Position numbers and translations under genes: made by a program | Shown: piece by piece, positions 1 through 23,951 of the stretch | Layout: each line of letters opens with the position of its first letter | How positions within the stretch are numbered: position 1 is the first letter of the stretch | Assembly (NCBI GenBank): GCA_038993745.2 | Contig: CP160629.1 | Location: 2,862,403-2,926,402 of the forward strand | Length of the DNA: 64,000 nt | Source of the DNA: Aliivibrio fischeri | GTDB lineage: Bacteria > Pseudomonadota > Gammaproteobacteria > Enterobacterales > Vibrionaceae | Direction: 5' to 3' | Notes under the pieces: generated by a model | The model's input: only the letters and a program-made list of their open reading frames with translations | The model's database searches: none | What the model was told of the DNA's origin: nothing

Positions 1-1587
<1,587 letters not shown>

Positions 1588-1854
1588 ATACAACCCCAAG
1601 AGGTTTCGTATGGCATAAACAACCAAGGTTGAACTCGTCATTGCGAGTTCTGGTTTTTCGCCGGATTCAAAATACAAGAACACTTGAATGTGTTGTTCTT
1701 CGTTTTACAAAGTAAAACAAAGGATATTAAGAACTTTTAAATTTTGATTTGAATAACTCGTAAGTTATTTAAATCAGTCAGCTTTCCAAATTGTTAAAGA
1801 GCAATGTTTCTTTCGAAACCATTTTTAAAGACTCTCAAGGAGAATACTTAAAGA
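1588..1854 (-). other. 16S-23S internal spacer between tRNA-Val and 23S, with boxA
   Basis: This 267-base transcribed spacer has no gene. On the minus strand at 1792-1802 it carries a boxA-like antitermination element, GCTCTTTAACA, followed by AATTTGG, as in other gammaproteobacterial spacers. The segment next to 23S is shared with the tRNA-free spacers of modules B and D, so the two spacer types differ only on the 16S side. Confidence 0.75.
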
Positions 1855-1930
1855 TGGTGGGCGATACCGGGCTCGAACCAGTGACCCCCTCCTTGTAAGG
1901 GAGGTGCTCTCCCAACTGAGCTAATCGCCC
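1855..1930 (-). tRNA. tRNA-Val (anticodon UAC)
   Basis: The minus strand gives a 76-base cloverleaf beginning GGGCGATTAGCTCAG and ending with encoded CCA. The anticodon loop CTTACAA, between CCTCC and GGAGG, gives UAC. It is the last tRNA of the Glu-Lys-Val spacer set and lies between 16S and 23S, so it is co-transcribed with the rRNA. It is identical to 14514-14589. Confidence 0.97.
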
Positions 1931-1961
1931 ACGAAAGTTTTAATTCCTTCGTGAGAAAGAA

Positions 1962-2035
1962 TGGTGGGTCGTGCAGGATTCGAACCTGCGACCAATTGAT
2001 TAAGTCAACTGCTCTACCAACTGAGCTAACGACCC
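1962..2035 (-). tRNA. tRNA-Lys copy with a two-base gap in the anticodon loop
   Basis: The sequence is 74 bases long and otherwise matches the 76-base tRNA-Lys(UUU) at 14621-14696. Where the other copy reads GACTTTTAATC around the anticodon, this one reads GACTTAATC, so two of four Ts are missing and UUU is lost. A loss inside a homopolymer, in a copy with other such losses, points to a consensus error rather than a dead tRNA. Confidence 0.85.
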
Positions 2036-2037
2036 AA

Positions 2038-2112
2038 TGGTATCCCGTAGGGGAGTCGAACCCCTGTTACCGCCGTGAAAGGGCGGTGTCCTAGGCTCTA
2101 GACGAACGGGAC
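2038..2112 (-). tRNA. tRNA-Glu (anticodon UUC), one base short
   Basis: The minus strand begins GTCCCGTTCGTCTAGAG and ends in CCA, with CTTTCAC in the anticodon loop (UUC, Glu). Compared with 14699-14774 one base is missing in the D loop (GAGCC against GAGGCC). It is the first tRNA after 16S in transcription. The deletion is probably a consensus error. Confidence 0.92.
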
Positions 2113-2203
2113 ACTGGATATTTGAAGATGTCATCTTCATTGCTTCTTTACGTTTTTAACCTAATCAATCTGTGTGAACACTCATAAACCGTAATCTATC
2201 GTT

Positions 2204-3755
<1,552 letters not shown>

Positions 3756-4076
3756 AAGTTTTTTTGGTTTGTTTCAGCAGAAACAAAACCGACTCAATGA
3801 TTAATACTGATTGTTACATAAAAGTAATTTTGTGTAGTCACTCAGTTCATTGATAATGTGTTGATTATCAATTCATAAGTGCCCACACAGATTGATTTGG
3901 TTAAATTGTTAAAGAGCTTGTCTTTCAACCACTTAGCGTTTCCGCTTCGTCGTTTCAGGCTGCGTATAATACGCTGTCTGATTTGAAAGTCAAGATAATA
4001 TTTTCAACTTTTTCAATTATTTTTGAATCGTTAAAAACGTTATGTTGACTTGGCTCACAGTGACAGTCTGGGAGCG
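3756..4076 (-). promoter_or_regulatory. rRNA leader and promoter region of module A
   Basis: No gene is present. On the minus strand there is a clear promoter with -35 TTGACT (3988-3993), a 16-base spacer and -10 TATTAT (3966-3971). In the leader, boxA GCTCTTTAACA sits at 3907-3917, for antitermination. Unlike modules B and D, I cannot find a second, P1-type promoter before the terminator of the upstream operon. The 5S of module B lies only about 365 bases from this 16S. Confidence 0.75.
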
Positions 4077-4107
4077 AAATAAAAGCCCGTTCAACTGAAC
4101 GGGCTCT
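4077..4107 (-). terminator. Rho-independent terminator after the 5S of module B
   Basis: The minus strand has a strong hairpin, AGCCCGTTCAGTTGAACGGGCT (4084-4105), followed by TTTTATTTCG. It directly follows the 5S gene, as at the end of an rrn operon. An identical element lies at 16750-16771. Confidence 0.9.
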
Positions 4108-4119
4108 TATTCAAATTCA

Positions 4120-4238
4120 AGCCTGGCGATGTCCTACTCTCACATGGGGAAACCCCACACTACCATCGGCGCTATTACGTTTCACTTCTGAGTTCGGCAT
4201 GGGATCAGGTGGGTCCATAACGCTATGGTCGCCAAGCA
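4120..4238 (-). rRNA. 5S rRNA (module B)
   Basis: The roughly 119-base minus-strand sequence starts TGCTTGGCGACCATAGCG, contains the conserved CCGAACTCAGAAGTGAAACG block and ends in CGCCAGGC, pairing with the 5' end. It follows the 23S by about 95 bases and is followed by a terminator. It is identical to 16786-16904. Confidence 0.96.
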
Positions 4239-4333
4239 AATTCTTTAATTCGGAAAGCTTATTGTCTTCTTAATGCACATTCAATTCGTTTCTTGCAACT
4301 TTAAATCCGTTCAAAACCCCTTGGGTGTTGTAT

Positions 4334-7221
<2,888 letters not shown>

Positions 7222-7545
7222 ATACAACCCCAAGAGGTTTCGTATGGCATAAACAACCAAGGTTGAACTCGTCATTGCGAGTTCTGGTTTTTCGCCGGAT
7301 TCAAAATACAAGAACACTTGAATGTGTTGTTCTTCGTTTTACAAAGTAAAACAAAGGATATTAAGAACTTTTAAATTTTGATTTGAATAACTCGTAAGTT
7401 ATTTAAATCAGTCAGCTTTCCAAATTGTTAAAGAGCTTAAAGCAAAAGCTTTAATCAATAATAAAGATTATTAATTAAAACTCTTTATCTTTAATTTAAA
7501 ACCTAATTAATCTGTGTGAACACTCATAAACCGTAATCTATCGTT
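7222..7545 (-). other. tRNA-free 16S-23S spacer of module B, with boxA
   Basis: This 324-base transcribed spacer holds no tRNA. The 23S-proximal half matches module A, including boxA GCTCTTTAACA at 7426-7436. The 16S-proximal part is a short AT-rich stretch of its own (about 7437-7500), which replaces the tRNA block. It resembles what is called IGS-0 in Vibrionaceae (established naming; assignment is mine). Confidence 0.8.
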
Positions 7546-9096
<1,551 letters not shown>

Positions 9097-9590
9097 AAGT
9101 TTTTTGGTTTGTTTCAGCAGAAACAAAACCGACTCAATGATTAATACTGATTGTTACATAAAAGTAATTTTGTGTAGTCACTCAGTTCATTGATTAGTTA
9201 TTTGCTTTCGCAAATAATGATTATCAACTCACAAGTGCCCACACAGATTAATAGGTTTCTAATTTTTAAAGAGCTTTTCTTCTACTTTCAAAGCGTTTCC
9301 GCTTTTCTGTGAAGAGGACGGTCATTTTATCGATTTAAGTTTCAGTGTCAAGCACTTATTTGAAACTAAATTTTTAATTGCCGTTCTGACCTTGGTTGCT
9401 AACCCCTTATGGGATGGGCTCTCCGTGTCAGTGAGGTCGCATTATAGAGAGTTAGATCACATTAGCAAGCCCTTTTTTCAAAAAAAATCGTTTTTTTGTT
9501 TTTATGGTTAAAGTCCATACAAATCGGTGCTAAATTATCTTTTATAATGCATATTATTAACACTAAATTATCATTTTTGAGGTTTATTCT
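9097..9590 (-). promoter_or_regulatory. rrn P1/P2 promoters and leader of module B
   Basis: The region contains no gene. On the minus strand, P1 has -35 TTGCTA (9463-9468), a 16-base spacer and -10 TATAAT (9441-9446), then a GC-rich start region (GCGACCTC). An A/T-tract UP-like element lies upstream (about 9470-9500). P2 has -35 TTGACA (9346-9351), 16 bases and -10 TAAAAT (9324-9329). A boxA-like GCTCTTTAAAAATT lies at 9261-9274. This is the classic stringently controlled rRNA layout. The plus-strand yrdA copy starts just beyond, with a -10-like TATAAT near 9543. Confidence 0.85.
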
Positions 9591-10134
9591 ATGATTTCTT
9601 CATTACGACGCTATAAATCAAACTTTCCTTCAATCGGCTCTAATACTTATATAGATACCTCTTCTGTATTAATTGGAGAAATTACTATTGGCCAAGACTC
9701 TAGTGTTTGGCCTTTGGTTGTTGCTCGAGGTGATGTAAATAGTATTTCTATTGGCGATAGAACAAATATTCAAGATGGTTCAGTTTTGCATGTTACCATA
9801 AAAACCTGAGAACCCAAAAGGTGCACCTTTAGTTATTGGCAATGATGTCACGATTGGTCACAAAGTTATGCTGCATGGTTGCGTAATTGAAGACCGAGTT
9901 CTTGTTGGAATGGGAAGCATTATTCTAGACAACGCTTATATTGAAGCTGATGTAATGATTGGTGCTGGTTCTCTTGTTCCACCAAACAAGCGTCTTGAAA
10001 GTGGCTACCTTTATATAGGTAGCCCTGTAAAACAAGTTCGCCCTCTATCTATAGAGGAAATTGCATTACTTAAAAAATCTGCATTAAATTACGTTAATTT
10101 TAAGAATGACTATATAGAAGAAGAAATTAATTAA
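9591..10134 (+). pseudogene. yrdA: yrdA copy 1 (gamma carbonic anhydrase family), frameshifted
   Basis: This is a second copy of the 181-residue gene at 22257-22802. Two one-base losses near 9799-9810 (ACCCAT to ACCAT, CCCTG to CCTG) shift the frame, giving an early stop at 9809. The frame resumes later with the GHKVMLHG metal-binding segment and the same C-terminus. All differences from the intact copy are single-base indels, so sequencing error is more likely than gene decay. Confidence 0.85.
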
Positions 10135-10391
10135 TTTCAATCTCTCCTGAAGCATTGAATTCTTCATCTTCAATCAATGCTTCAGCTTTCTCTTCTATAT
10201 CAAAGCGTAACTGGTTAAAAACCTCATTCGCTTTATCATGATGGCAAATAGATTCACCACTTTCTTTCTTCAAGCCATGAGAATGAAACTGAACAATTAA
10301 TTAAGCTTCCCATTTGTTGTGCTGAAAAACGCACACACTTCTTTTCTAGCTCTACGGTTAAATCGTCTGAAAAGAGAATCGACTGATTCAT
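10127..10391 (-). pseudogene. yrdB: yrdB copy 1 (DUF1488 family), frameshifted
   Basis: This duplicates the intact gene at 22795-23058. One extra T near 10264 (CTTTCTTTCTTC for CTTTCTTCTTC on the plus strand) breaks the frame, so no full-length ORF remains. The ends and the eight-base convergent overlap with yrdA are preserved. Confidence 0.8.
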
Positions 10392-11210
10392 TACATACCT
10401 TCTAAGTTCTTTCGTAATTCACGCAAAATTTGTTTACTACCTGGACGTAACCCTCTCCATACAGTAAAGCTTTCTGCAGCCTGACCGACTAGCATTCCTA
10501 ATCCATCATAAGCTTGGTAAGCATCATTTTCTAATGCCCATTGATTAAAGATGGTTTTACCAGAGCCATACATCATGTCATAGCTAATCGCACCACCTGA
10601 GAATATGACAGGATCTATTTGAGGAAGCTCCCCAGATAAACTTGCTGATGTTGAATTGATAATGACATCAAACCCTTTATTAATATCACTCATCTTTTTT
10701 GCTTCTATCCTTCCATAAGGAGAAAACAGTTTCCGCAAGTTGTTTTGCTTTTTCATAAGTTCGATTAACAAGAGTAATAGAAGCGGGATTTTGTTTTAAC
10801 AAAGGAAGAATAACGCCACGAGCTGCGCCACCAGCACAATTAATAAAATATGTTTATCTTCTAAAGGTACTTGGTACTGCAATAAGTCTTGAACTAACCC
10901 TTCGCCATCGGTGTTATCACCTAAAATAATGCCATCATCCAATTTTTTAAGTGTATTTACCGCCCCTGCGAGTTTTGCTCTTTCTGTTAATTGATAGCAA
11001 ACTGAAACGCTTCCTCTTTAAAAGGGACCGTTACATTACAGCCTTTTCCTTGTTGAGAAAAAACGTTGTTACTGACTCAACAAAACCGTTTATTGGTGCT
11101 TCAATTGCTGAATATTCTAAATCCTGCATTGTTTGACGAGCAAATAAGGTATGAATAAAAGGTGATTTGCTGTGTTTAATCGGATTACCAAAAACGGCAT
11201 ACTTGTCCAT
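10391..11210 (-). pseudogene. aroE: aroE copy 1 (shikimate dehydrogenase), several frameshifts
   Basis: The 820-base stretch aligns end to end with aroE at 23058-23879. It differs by an extra T near 10730, a lost C near 10837, and losses near 10991 and 11062. The longest remaining ORF is 126 residues from the C-terminal half. The differences are one-base indels with no clear substitutions, as expected of raw-read noise. Confidence 0.85.
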
Positions 11211-11282
11211 GTAAAAATATTCCCTGCAATGAAAGAACTAAAATGATGTGAGTAACCTTACCTTAAACCAATCATTGATGCA

Positions 11283-11837
11283 TTATCCCTGACGCAGCGT
11301 ATTACCTGTTTTCGCATCACGAATTTCTGTAGGCTGAGTCCGATTACCTACTTCACCTTGAAAAATAACTACCCCGTATCCCCTAGTTGAGCTTCAACTT
11401 CAGTGACACTTCGACAAGGTTCCAATCCTGAAAGGTTAGCACTCGTTGAAGTAATTGGTTTACCGAATGCGTTACAAATAGCTTTCACTTGAGGATGAGC
11501 TGTTACTCTGACAGCAATACTATCAAATGCCCAGTAACTAAAGGTAATGTGCTTGTTTTCACTGGAACAATCCAAGTCACAGGACCAGGCCATGATGCTT
11601 TAATGGTATTTACTTGCTCTTCTGTTAATTGTTCTAAATCGATATAAGGTAATAATTGCTCTATAGATGCAGCAATCAAAATTAGTCCTTTTCTTTTGGT
11701 CTCTTTTTTACATCCAATAAATTTAGTAACGCTTGTTCGTTATCAGGATCGCAACCAACACCAAAAACGCCTTCTGTTGGATAAGCGATAACATTCCCTT
11801 GCTTCAAGGCATCTACGACTTGATTTAGATTCTTCAC
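11283..11837 (-). pseudogene. tsaC: tsaC copy 1 (threonylcarbamoyl-AMP synthase), frameshifted
   Basis: This copy of the gene at 23952-24509 is three bases short. Bases are lost in a C run near 11373, at TCAAATTGCCC (near 11527) and in a T run near 11690. The longest remaining reading frame is 74 residues. The intact gene encodes the enzyme that starts t6A tRNA modification. Confidence 0.85.
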
Positions 11838-11950
11838 ATTAATACCACTCTCTTCTATATATAGTATCTATTCTATTGATCTACTCAAATCACACAACCG
11901 CTTTCCTTTTTTGAATTGTCATCATTCATTAATAAGTTTAGCTTTTCCTT

Positions 11951-11987
11951 ACGCAAACGTTTCCTTAATAAAAAAAAACCGTATAAT
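11951..11987 (+). promoter_or_regulatory. purE promoter copy 1 with damaged PurR-like box
   Basis: ACGCAAACG at 11951 begins the PurR-like box seen intact at 24623, but one T of the following TTTT run is missing. The -10 TATAAT is at 11982-11987. The A run between them also differs slightly from the intact copy. Confidence 0.6.
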
Positions 11988-12034
11988 GCGGATAACTTTT
12001 CTATATTGCCAATATTTTATTTAAGGAGTTCACA

Positions 12035-12204
12035 ATGAAAGTCGGTATTATCATGGGTTCAAAATCAGACTGGCCAACAATGAAACTAGCCGCTGAGATG
12101 CTTGACGCTTTAATGTGCCTTATGAGACAAAAGTGGTTTCTGCTCATAGAACACCTCAGTTACTTGCTGATTATGCAACTCAAGCAAAAGATCGTGGCAT
12201 CAAA
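12035..12204 (+). pseudogene. purE: purE 5' fragment, truncated at the duplication junction
   Basis: The first 170 bases of purE are present (compare 24709-24879), with Shine-Dalgarno AAGGAG upstream and the [16 protein letters not shown] segment. A C is lost near 12106, shifting the frame. At 12204/12205 the purE sequence stops and continues as antisense 23S rRNA, so the 101-residue ORF that runs to 12340 is a fusion with rRNA sequence, not a real protein. Confidence 0.9.
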
Positions 12205-14246
<2,042 letters not shown>

Positions 14247-14513
14247 ATACAACCCCAAGAGGTTTCGTATGGCATAAACAACCAAGGTTGAACTCGTCAT
14301 TGCGAGTTCTGGTTTTTCGCCGGATTCAAAATACAAGAACACTTGAATGTGTTGTTCTTCGTTTTACAAAGTAAAACAAAGGATATTAAGAACTTTTAAA
14401 TTTTGATTTGAATAACTCGTAAGTTATTTAAATCAGTCAGCTTTCCAAATTGTTAAAGAGCAATGTTTCTTTCGAAACCATTTTTAAAGACTCTCAAGGA
14501 GAATACTTAAAGA
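14247..14513 (-). other. Internal spacer between tRNA-Val and 23S (module C), with boxA
   Basis: This is the same as the module A spacer: no gene, and a minus-strand boxA GCTCTTTAACA at 14451-14461 ahead of the 23S gene. Confidence 0.75.
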
Positions 14514-14589
14514 TGGTGGGCGATACCGGGCTCGAACCAGTGACCCCCTCCTTGTAAGGGAGGTGCTCTCCCAACTGAGCTAATCGCCC
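14514..14589 (-). tRNA. tRNA-Val (anticodon UAC)
   Basis: A 76-base cloverleaf with encoded CCA and anticodon loop CTTACAA. It is the third tRNA of the Glu-Lys-Val spacer in module C. Confidence 0.97.
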
Positions 14590-14620
14590 ACGAAAGTTTT
14601 AATTCCTTCGTGAGAAAGAA

Positions 14621-14696
14621 TGGTGGGTCGTGCAGGATTCGAACCTGCGACCAATTGATTAAAAGTCAACTGCTCTACCAACTGAGCTAACGACCC
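14621..14696 (-). tRNA. tRNA-Lys (anticodon UUU)
   Basis: A 76-base cloverleaf beginning GGGTCGTTAGCTCAG, with anticodon loop CTTTTAA (UUU) between TTGA and TCAA, T arm GCAGGTTCGAATCCTGC and CCA end. This is the intact version; the copy at 1962 lacks two of the loop Ts. Confidence 0.97.
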
Positions 14697-14698
14697 AA

Positions 14699-14774
14699 TG
14701 GTATCCCGTAGGGGAGTCGAACCCCTGTTACCGCCGTGAAAGGGCGGTGTCCTAGGCCTCTAGACGAACGGGAC
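14699..14774 (-). tRNA. tRNA-Glu (anticodon UUC)
   Basis: A 76-base cloverleaf starting GTCCCGTTCGTCTAGAGGCC, with CTTTCAC anticodon loop and CCA end. It is the first tRNA after 16S in transcription and lies about 95 bases from it. The spacer hairpin next to it (GAAGATG...CATCTTC) has a loop four bases longer than in module A. Confidence 0.97.
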
Positions 14775-14869
14775 ACTGGATATTTGAAGATGTTGGGCAT
14801 CTTCATTGCTTCTTTACGTTTTTAACCTAATCAATCTGTGTGAACACTCATAAACCGTAATCTATCGTT

Positions 14870-16421
<1,552 letters not shown>

Positions 16422-16742
16422 AAGTTTTTTTGGTTTGTTTCAGCAGAAACAAAACCGACTCAATGATTAATACTGATTGTTACATAAAAGTAATTTTGTG
16501 TAGTCACTCAGTTCATTGATAATGTGTTGATTATCAATTCATAAGTGCCCACACAGATTGATTTGGTTAAATTGTTAAAGAGCTTGTCTTTCAACCACTT
16601 AGCGTTTCCGCTTCGTCGTTTCAGGCTGCGTATAATACGCTGTCTGATTTGAAAGTCAAGATAATATTTTCAACTTTTTCAATTATTTTTGAATCGTTAA
16701 AAACGTTATGTTGACTTGGCTCACAGTGACAGTCTGGGAGCG
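16422..16742 (-). promoter_or_regulatory. rRNA leader and promoter region of module C
   Basis: No gene. Minus-strand promoter: -35 TTGACT (16654-16659), 16-base spacer, -10 TATTAT (16632-16637). Leader boxA GCTCTTTAACA at 16573-16583. No second P1-type promoter was recognised before the upstream terminator. Confidence 0.75.
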
Positions 16743-16773
16743 AAATAAAAGCCCGTTCAACTGAACGGGCTCT
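16743..16773 (-). terminator. Rho-independent terminator after the 5S of module D
   Basis: Minus-strand hairpin with stem AGCCCGTTCA/TGAACGGGCT (16750-16771) and a following T-rich tail, identical to the element at 4084-4105. Confidence 0.9.
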
Positions 16774-16785
16774 TATTCAAATTCA

Positions 16786-16904
16786 AGCCTGGCGATGTCC
16801 TACTCTCACATGGGGAAACCCCACACTACCATCGGCGCTATTACGTTTCACTTCTGAGTTCGGCATGGGATCAGGTGGGTCCATAACGCTATGGTCGCCA
16901 AGCA
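16786..16904 (-). rRNA. 5S rRNA (module D)
   Basis: About 119 bases, identical to 4120-4238, with the conserved CCGAACTCAGAAGTGAAACG block and pairing ends. It is the last gene of the module D operon. Confidence 0.96.
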
Positions 16905-16999
16905 AATTCTTTAATTCGGAAAGCTTATTGTCTTCTTAATGCACATTCAATTCGTTTCTTGCAACTTTAAATCCGTTCAAAACCCCTTGGGTGTTGTAT

Positions 17000-19887
<2,888 letters not shown>

Positions 19888-20211
19888 ATACAACCCCAAG
19901 AGGTTTCGTATGGCATAAACAACCAAGGTTGAACTCATCATTGCGAGTTCTGGTTTTTCGCCGGATTCAAAATACAAGAACACTTGAATGTGTTGTTCTT
20001 CGTTTTACAAAGTAAAACAAAGGATATTAAGAACTTTTAAATTTTGATTTGAATAACTCGTAAGTTATTTAAATCAGTCAGCTTTCCAAATTGTTAAAGA
20101 GCTTAAAGCAAAAGCTTTAATCAATAATAAAGATTATTAATTAAAACTCTTTATCTTTAATTTAAAACCTAATTAATCTGTGTGAACACTCATAAACCGT
20201 AATCTATCGTT
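19888..20211 (-). other. tRNA-free 16S-23S spacer of module D, with boxA
   Basis: A 324-base spacer without tRNA, matching module B except for a base change (CTCATC for CTCGTC near 19936). boxA GCTCTTTAACA is at 20092-20102 on the minus strand. Confidence 0.8.
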
Positions 20212-21762
<1,551 letters not shown>

Positions 21763-22256
21763 AAGTTTTTTGGTTTGTTTCAGCAGAAACAAAACCGACT
21801 CAATGATTAATACTGATTGTTACATAAAAGTAATTTTGTGTAGTCACTCAGTTCATTGATTAGTTATTTGCTTTCGCAAATAATGATTATCAACTCACAA
21901 GTGCCCACACAGATTAATAGGTTTCTAATTTTTAAAGAGCTTTTCTTCTACTTTCAAAGCGTTTCCGCTTTTCTGTGAAGAGGACGGTCATTTTATCGAT
22001 TTAAGTTTCAGTGTCAAGCACTTATTTGAAACTAAATTTTTAATTGCCGTTCTGACCTTGGTTGCTAACCCCTTATGGGATGGGCTCTCCGTGTCAGTGA
22101 GGTCGCATTATAGAGAGTTAGATCACATTAGCAAGCCCTTTTTTCAAAAAAAATCGTTTTTTTGTTTTTATGGTTAAAGTCCATACAAATCGGTGCTAAA
22201 TTATCTTTTATAATGCATATTATTAACACTAAATTATCATTTTTGAGGTTTATTCT
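21763..22256 (-). promoter_or_regulatory. rrn P1/P2 promoters and leader of module D
   Basis: No gene. Minus-strand P1: -35 TTGCTA (22129-22134), 16 bases, -10 TATAAT (22107-22112), then GCGACCTC and an A/T-rich UP-like tract upstream. P2: -35 TTGACA (22012-22017), 16 bases, -10 TAAAAT (21990-21995). A boxA-like GCTCTTTAAAAATT lies near 21927-21940. A plus-strand TATAAT at 22209-22214 may be the -10 of yrdA, but I see no good -35 for it. Confidence 0.85.
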
Positions 22257-22802
22257 ATGATTTCTTCATTACGACGCTATAAATCAAACTTTCCTTCAAT
22301 CGGCTCTAATACTTATATAGATACCTCTTCTGTATTAATTGGAGAAATTACTATTGGCCAAGACTCTAGTGTTTGGCCTTTGGTTGTTGCTCGAGGTGAT
22401 GTAAATAGTATTTCTATTGGCGATAGAACAAATATTCAAGATGGTTCAGTTTTGCATGTTACCCATAAAAACCCTGAGAACCCAAAAGGTGCACCTTTAG
22501 TTATTGGCAATGATGTCACGATTGGTCACAAAGTTATGCTGCATGGTTGCGTAATTGAAGACCGAGTTCTTGTTGGAATGGGAAGCATTATTCTAGACAA
22601 CGCTTATATTGAAGCTGATGTAATGATTGGTGCTGGTTCTCTTGTTCCACCAAACAAGCGTCTTGAAAGTGGCTACCTTTATATAGGTAGCCCTGTAAAA
22701 CAAGTTCGCCCTCTATCTATAGAGGAAATTGCATTACTTAAAAAATCTGCATTAAATTACGTTAATTTTAAGAATGACTATATAGAAGAAGAAATTAATT
22801 AA
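22257..22802 (+). CDS. yrdA: Gamma carbonic anhydrase family protein YrdA
   Basis: The 181-residue protein has the left-handed beta-helix hexapeptide pattern (repeats of I-G-x-x-[ST]-x, e.g. IGEITIGQDS, IGDRTNIQDGS). Histidines in HVTHKN, GHKV and LHGC match the metal-binding triad of the gamma class. The family includes E. coli YrdA; most such bacterial proteins have unproven carbonic anhydrase activity, so the enzymatic role is not assured. The ATG follows a GAGG Shine-Dalgarno. It is transcribed divergently from rrn module D, and its 3' end overlaps the oppositely oriented yrdB by eight bases (TTAATTAA serves both stops). Alternative: a related hexapeptide acyltransferase-like protein with no catalysis. 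Confidence 0.93.
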   Translation: MISSLRRYKSNFPSIGSNTYIDTSSVLIGEITIGQDSSVWPLVVARGDVNSISIGDRTNIQDGSVLHVTHKNPENPKGAPLVIGNDVTIGHKVMLHGCVIEDRVLVGMGSIILDNAYIEADVMIGAGSLVPPNKRLESGYLYIGSPVKQVRPLSIEEIALLKKSALNYVNFKNDYIEEEIN

Positions 22803-23058
22803 TTTCAATCTCTCCTGAAGCATTGAATTCTTCATCTTCAATCAATGCTTCAGCTTTCTCTTCTATATCAAAGCGTAACTGGTTAAAAACCTCATTCGCT
22901 TTATCATGATGGCAAATAGATTCACCACTTTCTTCTTCAAGCCATGAGAATGAAACTGAACAATTAATTAAGCTTCCCATTTGTTGTGCTGAAAAACGCA
23001 CACACTTCTTTTCTAGCTCTACGGTTAAATCGTCTGAAAAGAGAATCGACTGATTCAT
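22795..23058 (-). CDS. yrdB: DUF1488 family protein YrdB, function unknown
   Basis: The 87-residue acidic protein resembles E. coli YrdB (85 residues), with the MNQ-I-F start, the KKCVRF segment and a DIEEKAEALI-like region of the DUF1488 family. No function is established. It is the last gene of the tsaC-aroE-yrdB operon. Its ATG overlaps the aroE stop by one base (TAATG), which suggests translational coupling to aroE. Its stop region overlaps the convergent yrdA. No membrane segment or signal peptide is visible. Confidence 0.88.
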   Translation of the reverse strand: MNQSILFSDDLTVELEKKCVRFSAQQMGSLINCSVSFSWLEEESGESICHHDKANEVFNQLRFDIEEKAEALIEDEEFNASGEIEIN

Positions 23059-23879
23059 TACATACCTTCTAAGTTCTTTCGTAATTCACGCAAAATTTGT
23101 TTACTACCTGGACGTAACCCTCTCCATACAGTAAAGCTTTCTGCAGCCTGACCGACTAGCATTCCTAATCCATCATAAGCTTGGTAAGCATCATTTTCTA
23201 ATGCCCATTGATTAAAGATGGTTTTACCAGAGCCATACATCATGTCATAGCTAATCGCACCACCTGAGAATATGACAGGATCTATTTGAGGAAGCTCCCC
23301 AGATAAACTTGCTGATGTTGAATTGATAATGACATCAAACCCTTTATTAATATCACTCATCTTTTTTGCTTCTATCCTTCCATAAGGAGAAAACAGTTCC
23401 GCAAGTTGTTTTGCTTTTTCATAAGTTCGATTAACAAGAGTAATAGAAGCGGGATTTTGTTTTAACAAAGGAAGAATAACGCCACGAGCTGCGCCACCAG
23501 CACCAATTAATAAAATATGTTTATCTTCTAAAGGTACTTGGTACTGCAATAAGTCTTGAACTAACCCTTCGCCATCGGTGTTATCACCTAAAATAATGCC
23601 ATCATCCAATTTTTTAAGTGTATTTACCGCCCCTGCGAGTTTTGCTCTTTCTGTTAATTGATTAGCAAACTGAAACGCTTCCTCTTTAAAAGGGACCGTT
23701 ACATTACAGCCTTTTCCTTGTTGAGAAAAAAACGTTGTTACTGACTCAACAAAACCGTTTATTGGTGCTTCAATTGCTGAATATTCTAAATCCTGCATTG
23801 TTTGACGAGCAAATAAGGTATGAATAAAAGGTGATTTGCTGTGTTTAATCGGATTACCAAAAACGGCATACTTGTCCAT
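23058..23879 (-). CDS. aroE: Shikimate dehydrogenase (NADP+)
   Basis: AroE reduces 3-dehydroshikimate to shikimate with NADPH, step four of the shikimate pathway, in the cytoplasm. The 273 residues match the usual length. Visible motifs are the shikimate-binding NPIKHSKSP near the N-terminus, [10 protein letters not shown] with the catalytic lysine near 66, the nucleotide-binding GAGGAARG near 127, the NRTYEKA motif near 150, and a C-terminal [15 protein letters not shown] that closes the active site. It lies 72 bases downstream of tsaC and is coupled to yrdB. A broken copy is at 10391-11210. Confidence 0.98.
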   Translation of the reverse strand: MDKYAVFGNPIKHSKSPFIHTLFARQTMQDLEYSAIEAPINGFVESVTTFFSQQGKGCNVTVPFKEEAFQFANQLTERAKLAGAVNTLKKLDDGIILGDNTDGEGLVQDLLQYQVPLEDKHILLIGAGGAARGVILPLLKQNPASITLVNRTYEKAKQLAELFSPYGRIEAKKMSDINKGFDVIINSTSASLSGELPQIDPVIFSGGAISYDMMYGSGKTIFNQWALENDAYQAYDGLGMLVGQAAESFTVWRGLRPGSKQILRELRKNLEGM

Positions 23880-23951
23880 GTAAAAATATTCCCTGCAATG
23901 AAAGAACTAAAATGATGTGAGTAACCTTACCTTAAACCAATCATTGATGCA

